Of a stretch of 64,000 bases of DNA, positions 27,994-37,592 are shown piece after piece (within the stretch, counting starts at the first letter, position 1; every line of letters begins with the position of its first letter). The DNA is from Anaerolineaceae bacterium (lineage in GTDB: Bacteria > Chloroflexota > Anaerolineae > Anaerolineales > Anaerolineaceae): NCBI GenBank assembly GCA_016841445.1, contig JAENZD010000001.1, positions 310,001 to 374,000 on the forward strand, written 5' to 3'. The position numbers were made by a program, and so were the translations under genes. The notes below the pieces were generated by a model that worked only from the letters and a program-made list of their open reading frames with translations, ran no database searches and was not told the origin of the DNA.

Positions 27994-30900
27994 CTACTCT
28001 TCTACTTCCTTGAAGATCATATAGGTTGTGCTCCAATAGCATGAGTTGACAATGTCATCACTGAGCGCTGGGATGGGTCCGATAATATGCTGGCCTGCGT
28101 CGCCTAATTGGCTGCAGTTTAACACACCGCATCCGCCGGTACAAAAAGTTGAACCTATACAGATATAGGGATAGTTCAAGGGTTGTATGAAGCAAGATTC
28201 ATTCGTACCAACGGGCACATGTGTCGTACCGCCGAAGTCATTCTCGGCTGTTAGCGATTCTGATCCCCCGGAGATCCAGCGGTAACCATGGGAGGCGATA
28301 TCCAATCCTGTCCAGGGGGTGATGACCAATGTTTCATCCCCAGCCACTTCAAACCAATCAGAAAGGTAGCTGTGACACCATAAATCACCGACGTTGCCAT
28401 CCCGCCAGGTCAGCTCGAATTCTGAAGCATCCCATCCGGCAACCCGTTCGCTGCCCCTTGCACTCTGGACGGTTGCGGTAAGATGCATTTGCCAGGTGTT
28501 CTTCCCTCCAACATTTTCACCATAGAGCAGGACGTTGCCGGTTTCACAGAAACTAGCCCACCCGACACCCCACAGGATCCGTAATCTAGCGGTCTCCCCG
28601 ACGGCATACTCATTATTGTCGTAATTTGTTTCAGCAATGGTTTGGTTGGGGTTGACCCTCACTGTATAGCCATCACGCATACGTTCTCTTTCGATAGCAC
28701 TTAATGGCCAAATAAATGTCTTGGTTTGCCGTAAATTTAAGTCAACATCTGGGAATTGTTGCGATAAGGGACGCCCTTCATCGAATTCTAACCAAATCGT
28801 CACGTTGGCGTGATCCAACGTTCCCCCAAGATCAGCAGGTGAAGTGGGATTCTCTCCCTGATTTGAAATATCAATATGAAGCTGGCTGTATTCGTTATCA
28901 AAGGAAACATCTTCAATGACCAAGTCCGGAAGCGGCCGGCAGTAGGGATGCCGTTCGCCTAAAATCCCGTTTGTGATCAAACGGTCAATTTCCTCTTCGA
29001 CGGCATTGTCAGGGTCAAGGAGAACACAAATCCCGAGCGGCGGCACCGGAGCTAAACCGCCATGCGAGAATATCCGTGTTTCACCGGGGGCAATTGTTTG
29101 GTTTGGCCATTCAAAGGTGCCAATCGCAACACCGTCTGTTGAGGTCACCTGGGCAACAACCGTTTGGGAAGTCCATGTGGATAGGCCAACATTTCGAATG
29201 TGGATACGCGGGTGCCCTGAAGCGGTATCCAGGCTGATCTGTGCGACTTCCAGGTCCGGTAGGGGCGGCGGTGCGCCGGGTTCAACCACTGGCGTGCTGC
29301 CAAAGGGTTGGATGGTGTAGTTAACAACGCAGGCCGTTGGCATGCTGCCTACCGGGGAGTCTGTTTGGATAGTGCCATGATAGGTTCCGGCATAATGCGA
29401 CTCAGGCACGCTCACCTCTCCGGAGCAAACCTCTCCCCCGTTTTTATAAATTTCAAAGCCAAGCCACAACGGCCCTTCTTCGACATACCAGCGTCCGGGG
29501 GGCAGTTCAACCACAAGTGTTGTTTGATCGGGACCAAACCCGTACATGATGCGGCTGATTTCATAAAAGTCATTCTCCCTGAGCCCAAAGGTCGAGGGGA
29601 AGTTGTCGCCTTCAATCGGACGTCCATCAAAGATCAACAGCTGATCGTTAGCGAAGAATGAACCGAAAACGGGGCTTGGATTACCTCCCAGGGCATCGGT
29701 CGTCAGGGTTTCGAATGTGACGATCAATGTACGGTTGCAATCCTCCCCACCAACCTCACCACCGGTGATGAACGCTGGATCAGAGGGAAGGGAGTAATCA
29801 CCGTCTGGATAGCCCATCCGGAAAGCCACCACGGTAAAAAGGTATTCATCCCCACAAGGCAAGATGAACCACTCTTCAGGAATGTTGGTATCCTGGATGT
29901 ACCGGTGTACGGTCCATTGTAAGGTGTCGTTTAGCAGCACCGCAAACCCGTCAATCCCTTCGATTTCATCTGTGGGGTAATCCCAGCTTAATTTGTGATC
30001 TTCTTCAGAAACCTGGAGGTTGAAAGGCGGCGTAATGGTCGTATCCAGGCCTTTTGCCGGGTAGGTAACCTGGTATGTCAGGTAAAAAGTTGACTCGCCG
30101 CCCGAGCTGTAGGCTGATTGGGTAATTCCCCACTGCTCAGGTTCAATTTCATCAACAACATGCCCGAGTTCAATCGCTTCCAAACCCCCATCTGCAATGC
30201 CAACACAGCTGATATCCATGGGGACGGGGTCAGACTCTACCCAGGAAAGCGCCATCGCATTCTCACCTGCAAAATAGGCAGCTACATCCCAGGTCAGCCC
30301 AGCACCGTTTAGCGATGAAAAGGATTCGTCGGTCCCCTGGTTAAAATCCACATCCGGCACCCATTGGGGAACGGCGTCGGCCAAGCTGGCATAGCAGTGT
30401 AGGAAGCTGTAAGCTTCCTGTGTTTCAAGGGAAAGCACTTCAATCTGCAGTTGGGCAGGGATTTCAAGTGCAAACAGCATACTGTAAAGCTCCAGGAACA
30501 GCGGTTCTTCTTCCGTCGTTGATTCGGGAGGTTCGATATCATCAGATGTTTCCTCGCCCTCACCTGAAGGTCCCTCAGAAAAAGGATCAGGGATGGATGG
30601 ACCACCTGGAGGTAAGGTTAATTCATCGCTGTTTTCAAGCACGCCACCGGGATCTACGCCATCATTAAACTCAAGGATAGATTCTTCCGTGATATCAAAA
30701 GCATGCGCAATCGATTCGAGTGTATCACCTTGCTGCACAATATATGAAGATGGATCTTGCACGCTGGTTTCTATGACCTCAACCTGGATGCTGGCCTGGC
30801 TTGTGACACCGCGTTTAGATGTTGCCCGGACGATGATATCATGATCGCCCAAAGGGTAGGGAATCCAGGCAGCAGAGAGGACCAGGTTTGGGGTTTCCTC

Positions 30901-31167
30901 TCCCTTTGGATTCTCCTTGACTGATATCAATTCATCGTCCACCCAAAGCTCCATTTTTGAGAGCCTGTCTTGTGCAATAGCGGTTGTATGGATGATGATA
31001 TCCCTGCCATAGGTTAGCTTCTCATGGTTATAGGGCTGCTGGATCTGGATGAGTGGACGTTCTTTTGCCTGGTTCACACACCGGATCAGAAGGAAGATCC
31101 CAATTAACAGCAGGATTAGGATAATCACGATGATCAATATGATGAGTATTTTTTTTCTTTTCTTCAT
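27994..31167 (-). CDS. Large LysM and CARDB-like surface protein
   Basis: 1057 residues. An N-terminal anchor helix (residues 7-29) is followed by an Ig-like domain. A LysM domain spans residues 141-187 (YIVQQGDTLESIAHAFDI), then comes an acidic Pro/Ser linker. Further beta domains include CARDB-type segments (PDLEVAQISLDTASGHPRIHIRN, PDLVIEDVSFDNEYSQLHIDI), and the C-terminus is Cys-rich. LysM suggests peptidoglycan or glycan binding. Start ATG has AGGAGG upstream. It lies 12 bases after the lipoprotein gene, so the two form an operon. Confidence 0.82.
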   Translation of the reverse strand: MKKRKKILIILIIVIILILLLIGIFLLIRCVNQAKERPLIQIQQPYNHEKLTYGRDIIIHTTAIAQDRLSKMELWVDDELISVKENPKGEETPNLVLSAAWIPYPLGDHDIIVRATSKRGVTSQASIQVEVIETSVQDPSSYIVQQGDTLESIAHAFDITEESILEFNDGVDPGGVLENSDELTLPPGGPSIPDPFSEGPSGEGEETSDDIEPPESTTEEEPLFLELYSMLFALEIPAQLQIEVLSLETQEAYSFLHCYASLADAVPQWVPDVDFNQGTDESFSSLNGAGLTWDVAAYFAGENAMALSWVESDPVPMDISCVGIADGGLEAIELGHVVDEIEPEQWGITQSAYSSGGESTFYLTYQVTYPAKGLDTTITPPFNLQVSEEDHKLSWDYPTDEIEGIDGFAVLLNDTLQWTVHRYIQDTNIPEEWFILPCGDEYLFTVVAFRMGYPDGDYSLPSDPAFITGGEVGGEDCNRTLIVTFETLTTDALGGNPSPVFGSFFANDQLLIFDGRPIEGDNFPSTFGLRENDFYEISRIMYGFGPDQTTLVVELPPGRWYVEEGPLWLGFEIYKNGGEVCSGEVSVPESHYAGTYHGTIQTDSPVGSMPTACVVNYTIQPFGSTPVVEPGAPPPLPDLEVAQISLDTASGHPRIHIRNVGLSTWTSQTVVAQVTSTDGVAIGTFEWPNQTIAPGETRIFSHGGLAPVPPLGICVLLDPDNAVEEEIDRLITNGILGERHPYCRPLPDLVIEDVSFDNEYSQLHIDISNQGENPTSPADLGGTLDHANVTIWLEFDEGRPLSQQFPDVDLNLRQTKTFIWPLSAIERERMRDGYTVRVNPNQTIAETNYDNNEYAVGETARLRILWGVGWASFCETGNVLLYGENVGGKNTWQMHLTATVQSARGSERVAGWDASEFELTWRDGNVGDLWCHSYLSDWFEVAGDETLVITPWTGLDIASHGYRWISGGSESLTAENDFGGTTHVPVGTNESCFIQPLNYPYICIGSTFCTGGCGVLNCSQLGDAGQHIIGPIPALSDDIVNSCYWSTTYMIFKEVEE

Positions 31168-31179
31168 GCCGGCACCCTC

Positions 31180-32034
31180 CTATTCCAGAGTAATGGAGAA
31201 ATAAGACCAGGAAGACCAAGCACTCTGGTTTCCCGCACCATCAACGGCGCTAACCTGCCAGCGGTAGTACCAACCGCATTCTGTAGAGATTATGATGGTC
31301 TTGTCGGCAATACCTGTGAACGGGCTACCAGTTGCATTGCTCCAGTTGGCGTTATCCGCTGATCGCTGCAGGTTCACACGGTACTCTGCTATGCCGCTGG
31401 GGTCTGAGACGGGAAGCCATGTCAGGGACTGTGTTGCACGACAGGACAGGCTGAGCCCATTGGCAGGCACATAAGGCGTTGGTGCTGCGGGCGGCGTTGT
31501 ATCTCCGGGTGTTGGCGTGAGCGTTGGGGTTGATGTCGGTGTTGCAGTTGGTGTGGTTGTCGGCGTTTCTGTATATACAATCCCGGTCGGGGTGGGGGAA
31601 AATGTAAATACCGGTGTTACAACCAGTGAAGGGACCTCCGTTGCCGCAGCAGGTGGGCTTTCACCAAAAAATATACGGACAGAATCGATCTCACTGGCCT
31701 GGTCGCTGGTGCTGTATGAGACAGCCATAATGGTATGTTCACCTGGGGTTGTTGGGGACCACACGGTCTCAAATATCGATAGTTTTCCGGATTGTGTGAG
31801 GTCATTCAGCGTGGAAAGCAGTTCACCGTCGATATAAATCTCAACCTTGCTGATTTCCCCGGGAGAGGATGCGTGCCCTTCGATTTTGATTGGCATTGGC
31901 TCTGGAAAAGACAGGTTGTTGATTGGCGCATCGATCCAGACATATGTGCCTGCTTGTTTATATCTTTGGCAGCCAGAGAGGAGTGCGGTTATGAGAAGGA
32001 TTGATAGAAATATAAAATACTTCTTATCTTTCAT
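31180..32034 (-). CDS. Lipoprotein with Ig-like and FN3-like domains
   Basis: About 284 residues. A lipoprotein signal (LLITALLSGC) leads an Ig-like domain (SSPGEISKVEIYIDGELL), a Thr/Pro linker (TPTATPTSTPTLTPTPG) and an FN3-like C-terminus (YRVNLQRSADNANWSNATGSPF). ATG 32034 has a strong GGAGGTGA site; the frame is open further upstream to 32127 but those codons have no ribosome site. Its Ig segment matches that of the LysM protein next door, suggesting a common surface complex. Confidence 0.85.
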   Translation of the reverse strand: MKDKKYFIFLSILLITALLSGCQRYKQAGTYVWIDAPINNLSFPEPMPIKIEGHASSPGEISKVEIYIDGELLSTLNDLTQSGKLSIFETVWSPTTPGEHTIMAVSYSTSDQASEIDSVRIFFGESPPAAATEVPSLVVTPVFTFSPTPTGIVYTETPTTTPTATPTSTPTLTPTPGDTTPPAAPTPYVPANGLSLSCRATQSLTWLPVSDPSGIAEYRVNLQRSADNANWSNATGSPFTGIADKTIIISTECGWYYRWQVSAVDGAGNQSAWSSWSYFSITLE

Positions 32035-32360
32035 ATTCACCTCCGTTGAGGGATTTGGTTGGAGATATTCAACTGGATTTTGTATCATCATTATATCATG
32101 TTTTACGTCGATTCGATTATATAGCAAATCATTTTAATAAATTTAATTGAAGAATATTATGGATTCAATTTCTAAGGTAATCATTCATTAAGATAATCTG
32201 ATGGCTTTTATCCCACTAATTAAGCTTATTTATGTATAATGGTATTAAGAATTATCTCGTTTGATGAATTTTATTCATCATAATGAATACAAAGAACTTA
32301 GATTTTTCAAATTATCTTTCATTCATCTTGCACTCACTAATTGTAGAGAGGATGGAAAGA

Positions 32361-33779
32361 ATGGCTCAATCATCTCAAGCTGCAAAGGACAAGAAAAAAC
32401 AAGTTGAAGACCCTGTGGATAATCATGATATTCACGATTACCGATTGTTAGCTGATCAAGCCAAAGCTATTGGGGATTGGAAAAAGGCTGCGGATTGCTA
32501 TGAACATTGCCTGGAACAACGAGCAATTGAATTGGCTTTAATCAATAGTGTTCAGGAAGGGTTGTCTTCAAAATATGAGATGCAGGCCATTTATGACCTT
32601 GTAGGCGATAAACTGCGTGATACCTTTAATGCCCAGGTCGTGATGATTTCTCAGTATGATTCTAATACAAAGAAAATATATCACCATTACGCGATTGAAC
32701 GGGGACAACACCTTCAAATTCCAGGTTGGTCCCCAATCGATGTTTCAAGATTTAGAGTAGTTCAAACGAAAAAACCATTTATGATCAATGGGCAGGAGAT
32801 CATTGATCTATCTGACCCATCTATGCATATTTCCCCAATGGTACTCGTTCCTGGAACAGAAGTACCAAAGACCTGGTTAGGTGTTCCATTGATGGTTGGG
32901 AGCGAGGTAAGGGGAATTGTCAGCCTCCAAAACCTGGATATTGAGAACGCGTTTTCCAATTCTGATATTGAACTTTTGACGACGCTGACCAACAGCATGG
33001 CGCAATCTTTGGAAAATGCCCGGCTGTTTGATGAGATGGAACGTTTGTTAACCCAGTTGGAGATGGAAATGGGCCTGGCCCTTCAAGCTCAAAAAAGTAT
33101 CCTGCCCGCGGTTTCTCCGAAATATCCAGGTTATGATATTGGATCAATGATCGTTCCTGCACGGGCTGTTGGCGGGGATTTTTATGATTTTATTCCCCTG
33201 GATAATCAGCGTTTATGTATTTTGTTAGGTGATGTTTCGGATAAAGGTCTGCCAGCTGCCCTATTTATGGCTATTACGATCAGCTTAGCCCGGGTCGAGA
33301 CGGGCAGGGAAAACAGCCAGCTCAAAATATTAGAGAACATTAACAGATTTCTCTTAAAAATGAAAGCCAAGATGTTTGTTACGCTTCTATATAGTGTATT
33401 AAATTTAAAGACCGGTGATATGCGTTATTCACGCGCTGGACACCTAAAGCCTATTCTGGTAGATGAAAATGGTCACCTCATTGATATACCTTATGCTAAC
33501 GGCCAACCTGTTGGATTATTTAATCAATTTACGGTTGATCAGCAGAATATAAAAATACCCAAAAAGGGGTTAGTCATGTTTTTTAGCGACGGCTTGTATG
33601 AAGCCTACAACGCACAAGGACGCGCCTTTGGGCTTGATAGGGTTAAAAATTTGCTGATCGCTCACCGTCACGAAAGCGCAAAAACAATCTGTGAAAATTT
33701 GTGGTCTGCCGTCCAACAGTATAGTGGTGAAATTCCACATCAGGACGATTTTACAGCTGTTATCATTAAACGTTTATAA
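32361..33779 (+). CDS. GAF-SpoIIE serine phosphatase
   Basis: Protein phosphatase 2C-type signalling enzyme. A short N-terminal helical region (YRLLADQAKAIGDWKKAADCYEH) is followed by a GAF domain (about residues 60-215, SMAQSLENARLFDEME at its end). The SpoIIE core shows VGGDFYDF, LGDVSDKGLPAALFMA and FFSDGLYEA, with QDDFTAVIIK closing the metal site. Start chosen at ATG 32361 with GAGAGG nine bases upstream; ATG at 32352 and 32283 are in frame. TATAAT near 32236 may be its -10. Such proteins usually reset anti-sigma partner switches. Confidence 0.88.
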   Translation: MAQSSQAAKDKKKQVEDPVDNHDIHDYRLLADQAKAIGDWKKAADCYEHCLEQRAIELALINSVQEGLSSKYEMQAIYDLVGDKLRDTFNAQVVMISQYDSNTKKIYHHYAIERGQHLQIPGWSPIDVSRFRVVQTKKPFMINGQEIIDLSDPSMHISPMVLVPGTEVPKTWLGVPLMVGSEVRGIVSLQNLDIENAFSNSDIELLTTLTNSMAQSLENARLFDEMERLLTQLEMEMGLALQAQKSILPAVSPKYPGYDIGSMIVPARAVGGDFYDFIPLDNQRLCILLGDVSDKGLPAALFMAITISLARVETGRENSQLKILENINRFLLKMKAKMFVTLLYSVLNLKTGDMRYSRAGHLKPILVDENGHLIDIPYANGQPVGLFNQFTVDQQNIKIPKKGLVMFFSDGLYEAYNAQGRAFGLDRVKNLLIAHRHESAKTICENLWSAVQQYSGEIPHQDDFTAVIIKRL

Positions 33780-33896
33780 GAGGGAGAATTTTATAGGGTA
33801 GATATCATCGTTTTCAAAAGTTTTCAAGATTAATTGGTATATAAGAGAACTGTTCTCAAAATAATTCTCAAAATGGTTAAAACAAAAATCCTATAT

Positions 33897-34325
33897 AAAA
33901 ATTTGGTTATTCATTTTTATATCGTGGAATCAGGGTGCGTATGCTGGCACAGGATTGTTAATTGTTTAAATTGGGGTGGACGGGGATGTCGTTGACATCG
34001 AAGGTGATACAGGAGGGGGATTGCCAAATGGGGTGATCGTGGGTTTGCTAGATGCTGCGGTTCAGGAAAGCCGTGAGCGGGTGCAGTCCGTGGTAAAGAA
34101 TACCAGCTTTTAATATCCACCAGGAAAGTCACGCTCAACCTGGCACTGGCTTACGGACATTAAGATAGACCGGCTTATAACCTGACGAAAGCTGTGGGGG
34201 AGTTGATCGCTCCCAGACAGCTGGAGCGTGCAAGACTATTCTGATTAACACATCACACCATCAGCCATGCCGGTTTACGTGGTGGGGGTTTCCATTAGCT
34301 TACTTGGTGGAGAAACAATTACCTT
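33897..34325 (+). pseudogene. Decayed 5' copy of comM with its leader
   Basis: From AAAATTTG at 33897 the sequence follows the intact comM leader and coding start: ATCGTGGAATC-GGGTGC then ATGCTGGCAC at 33934. It continues with many substitutions, stops and small indels to the region for comM residues near 90 (about 34220). It then jumps to CACCATCAGCCATGCCGG near 34257, corresponding to comM 36538 onward, and fades by 34325. Frame is lost, so it is a pseudogene, and it is far more degraded than the 3' copies downstream. Confidence 0.8.
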
Positions 34326-34425
34326 TACCGCGGATAAATACACCTATGGTGGAAGAATATGTAGTGATTAAATCCATTTGCACTCTTGGAGGATGCATAT
34401 TTTGGTGAACACTGTGAATGCTTTC

Positions 34426-34752
34426 TCAGGCAGGGACATCCTTAAATAATTGTTTCATTCTCTGAGCATAGTCATGAAAAGCTTTTCGTCCCTGAGTTGT
34501 CAACCTCAGTGTGGTGCTCGGTCGCTTCCCTTTAAAGCTTTTTTCCACTTCCAGGTAGCCAGCTCCTTCCAGCTTACTGATGTGAGCTGACAGATTACCC
34601 CATGTCAGGCCGGTCTGATTTATCAGGAAGGTAAAATCAGCGCTTTCAATGACGTATAGTAATGCCATTATCGCCAGTCGAGCTGGTTCGTGTACGATCC
34701 GGTTCAGATCAGCCAAATCCGAGAGGGAAGGGTTACCGCCATTTTCACTCAT
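34426..34752 (-). CDS. Winged-helix transcriptional regulator (HTH_27 type)
   Basis: 108 residues: ARLAIMALLYVIESADFTFLINQTGLTWGNLSAHISKLEGAGYLEVEKSF is the winged-helix core, then a wing with RPSTTLRLTTQG. This family is commonly encoded directly downstream of a small membrane protein, as here, where the start overlaps the upstream gene by eight bases. It probably regulates its own operon. Confidence 0.9.
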   Translation of the reverse strand: MSENGGNPSLSDLADLNRIVHEPARLAIMALLYVIESADFTFLINQTGLTWGNLSAHISKLEGAGYLEVEKSFKGKRPSTTLRLTTQGRKAFHDYAQRMKQLFKDVPA

Positions 34753-35398
34753 TGGATAGCCCTTCCTTATGCAGTGGGTAGGTTTTCAAGAAACGCATCA
34801 AAAGCACCACGCCGGGCAGGATGATCACCGTTCCTATAACGATCGGGTAAATTGGTTGGTTGAGGTAAATCATCAAGAATACAGCCAGCGCCATCATCAC
34901 GCCAATGTAAAAGCCGCGTAGAAAATCAGAGAAATAGGCGATGACAAGCATGCTTGTGCCAACGATGAGCGAGCCAATGGAAGCAACGATCAGCAGTTCT
35001 GATCTGGGAGATTTGATGAAGCTGCTCAATATTGTACTTACTTCTGGATTTGCCCAGCTATATATTGATAATCCAACCACTCCGACATGAATCAGAACGA
35101 ACACTCCCAGAATAATCCCCAAAGTTCTCGTTTTCTTTTTACGTACAGCCCCAAAGCTCACTTGTCCCATGCGTGGTAGGGTGATGTACTTTTTGCCTGC
35201 CCAGAATAGCCCGTAGAGAAGCAAAAAACTCAATGCCATCGTTATGGTATTCCATGCATTGTACCCGTCTGCTGGACGGTAAATGAAGAGGGCCATGCAT
35301 ATCACAAGCAGTCCCCAGTAAATATCCCACAGCCCATCCTGGTAGGTAGAACGGAAGGCCTTTCGTTCAACTTCTTTGAGATTGATAGGGTTCATCAT
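34745..35398 (-). CDS. Multi-helix membrane protein paired with the HTH_27 regulator
   Basis: About 217 residues with six predicted helices and a conserved N-terminus (EVERKAFRSTYQDGLWDIYWGLL). Start ATG 35398 has AAAGGAG six bases upstream; the frame opens earlier at 35437 without support. The function is unknown. The gene pair lies between the decayed 5' comM copy and intact comM. Confidence 0.75.
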   Translation of the reverse strand: MMNPINLKEVERKAFRSTYQDGLWDIYWGLLVICMALFIYRPADGYNAWNTITMALSFLLLYGLFWAGKKYITLPRMGQVSFGAVRKKKTRTLGIILGVFVLIHVGVVGLSIYSWANPEVSTILSSFIKSPRSELLIVASIGSLIVGTSMLVIAYFSDFLRGFYIGVMMALAVFLMIYLNQPIYPIVIGTVIILPGVVLLMRFLKTYPLHKEGLSNE

Positions 35399-35715
35399 TT
35401 CTAACTCCTTTACATTATAAAATACTTTGTATAGCAAAGTTATTTATATAATAAATTATATTTTCTATTTTGTCAAGAGGGAATATTTGTTAGTTATTTT
35501 CACAAGATCATTTTCAAACAGAAAATTCAATATTCGGTTGGAGACTGTTTTATCCATCAAATGCTATATCACTCAACAAAACCAGCTGGTCCGCCAGGAT
35601 GTGTGATTTCAATTATAAAAAGTATTATGGCTCTGATTTCGCTTGATTGTGAGTTGCGTTACGTAAATCTATGTTAAAATTTGTTCATTAATATCATCGT
35701 GGAATCGGGGTGCTT

Positions 35716-37236
35716 ATGTTGGCACGGGTTTTCTCTTGCGCTGTGATCGGGTTGGACGGTGTTGTCGTAGAAGTCGAAGTGGATACAGGGGGGGGACTGC
35801 CAAAGATGGTGATTGTGGGCTTGCCGGATGCTGCGGTGCAGGAAAGCCGTGAGCGGGTACAGTCCGCGGTCAAGAATGCCGGGTTTTACTATCCCAGGAA
35901 GAAGCTGACCGTAAATTTAGCACCAGCCTCGGTGCGCAAAGAAGGGCCGGCTTATGACCTGCCGATCGCGGTGGGGGTGTTAATTGCCACCAGCCAATTG
36001 GATCCGGAATCTGTTGAAGATACGCTTATCATCGGGGAGCTTTCACTGGATGGGGGCGTGCGCCATGTTAAGGGTGTGCTGCCGATGGCTGCGTTGGCAA
36101 GGCAGGAGGGCTACAAGACGGTGATCGTCCCGGAAGTGGATGCACCTGAGGCCGCCCTGATCCCGGATATCACAGTTATCGCTGCGCCAACGCTCAATGC
36201 ACTGTATGATCACCTTTCGGGTATAAAACCCCTCGACCCTGCCCAACCGCCTGACCACAACCCGCAGGAAGTGCTGGTGGAAACGGATTTCAGCGAGATC
36301 AAGGGGCAGGAGCACGTCAAACGCGCCCTGGAAGTAGCCGCTGCCGGCGGGCATAACCTGTTGATGATCGGACCGCCCGGAGCTGGGAAAACCTTGATGG
36401 CTCGGGCACTGCCTTCCATCTTGCCAGCGATGACGATTGATGAATCCCTGGATGTGACTCGCATTTACAGCGTGGCGGATTTGCTGCCTTCGGATGTGCC
36501 CTTGATCCGCTCGCGCCCGTTTAGAGCCCCCCACCACACCATCAGCCATGCCGGACTGGTAGGCGGGGGTAACTGGCCGCATCCGGGTGAGATCAGCCTG
36601 GCGCACCGTGGGGTGCTGTTTTTGGATGAGCTGCCGGAGTTTTCCTCGAAAGTTTTGGAAGTGCTGCGCCAGCCACTGGAGGATAAAGTGGTCACAATCA
36701 GCCGCGCCCAGGGTTCGCTGACCTTCCCCGCAAATTTTCAGCTGGCAGCAGCCATGAACCCCTGCCCTTGTGGATTTTATGGGGACCCGACCCGCCCCTG
36801 CACTTGCTCCTCCACGATGGTCACACGCTACCAGAAGCGAATTTCAGGTCCGCTGATGGACCGGATTGACATCCACATGCAGGTGCCGCGGGTGGAATAC
36901 CAGAAGTTAAGGGATATGTGTCCCGGGGAAACTTCTGCAGATGTGCGCGCCCGGGTGGAAGCTGCCCGTGAGCGCCAGCGTCGGCGTTTTGAGGGCACCG
37001 ATATCGCCAGCAACGCCGATATGCGCCCAGCGCAGGTGCGGAAATACTGTGCGCTGGATGATGCCTGCCAGGCATTGATGAAGACAGCCATGCGCCAGCT
37101 GCAGCTAACGGCCCGAGCTTATCATCGGGTGTTGAAGCTTTCGAGGACGATTGCGGACTTGGCTGGGTCGGAGACGGTCACCCAGGTGCACCTGGCAGAA
37201 GCGCTGCAATACAGGCCTAAACTGGATTTGATGTGA
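35716..37236 (+). CDS. comM: Mg-chelatase-like AAA+ protein ComM/YifB (intact copy)
   Basis: 507 residues (residue numbers here count from GTG 35710, two codons upstream; ATG 35716 is the likely start). An N-terminal ChlI-like domain precedes the AAA+ core: Walker A GPPGAGKT (221-228), Walker B VLFLDE (302-307), then AAMNPCPCGFYGD (347-359) with the Cys knuckle CPC-CTC, and the Mg_chelatase_C domain (about 400-505). ComM is a hexameric helicase promoting branch migration of incoming ssDNA in natural transformation. Fragments of this gene recur at seven other places in the window, making it the hub of the 33.9-60.7 kb mosaic. Confidence 0.93.
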   Translation: MLARVFSCAVIGLDGVVVEVEVDTGGGLPKMVIVGLPDAAVQESRERVQSAVKNAGFYYPRKKLTVNLAPASVRKEGPAYDLPIAVGVLIATSQLDPESVEDTLIIGELSLDGGVRHVKGVLPMAALARQEGYKTVIVPEVDAPEAALIPDITVIAAPTLNALYDHLSGIKPLDPAQPPDHNPQEVLVETDFSEIKGQEHVKRALEVAAAGGHNLLMIGPPGAGKTLMARALPSILPAMTIDESLDVTRIYSVADLLPSDVPLIRSRPFRAPHHTISHAGLVGGGNWPHPGEISLAHRGVLFLDELPEFSSKVLEVLRQPLEDKVVTISRAQGSLTFPANFQLAAAMNPCPCGFYGDPTRPCTCSSTMVTRYQKRISGPLMDRIDIHMQVPRVEYQKLRDMCPGETSADVRARVEAARERQRRRFEGTDIASNADMRPAQVRKYCALDDACQALMKTAMRQLQLTARAYHRVLKLSRTIADLAGSETVTQVHLAEALQYRPKLDLM

Positions 37237-37401
37237 TCTAGATTCAAAGATGTGATGTTATTGCTGATCATTGAGGTTTTCTTGTTGTTCTCAACAATAA
37301 GTAGAAAATATGTTGATGTATGGGCTTTATATGGGTTCTTTTAGGAGCATTGCTATGAGGTCCCCTTTGGGATTAAATTAGCATATTCCCGATGTGCTGG
37401 T

Positions 37402-37451
37402 GGCAATCCTAATTCAACCTCCTCAAATCCAGCTTACTGGACTATCATAAC
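37402..37451 (+). repeat. Spacer repeat family 1, copy 1
   Basis: In the 356-base gap between comM and the esterase gene, a 50-base segment from TGGCAATCCTAAT to ACTATCATAA resembles 55230-55279 (about 34 of 50 identical by eye, ungapped) and more weakly about 49277-49326. Nothing else was recognised in 37237-37592. Confidence 0.45.
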
Positions 37452-37592
37452 GATTCAAGCAATTTGCGAGGGCAGGTTATGTTGGATTCTTGTTTGTTTC
37501 TGTGTATAATAGATTTGCAAACTATTTATTACATTTCTCTAAAAACCTCAATATAGTCATATATTTAATCACATTCATAAAGAAGGCTAATC

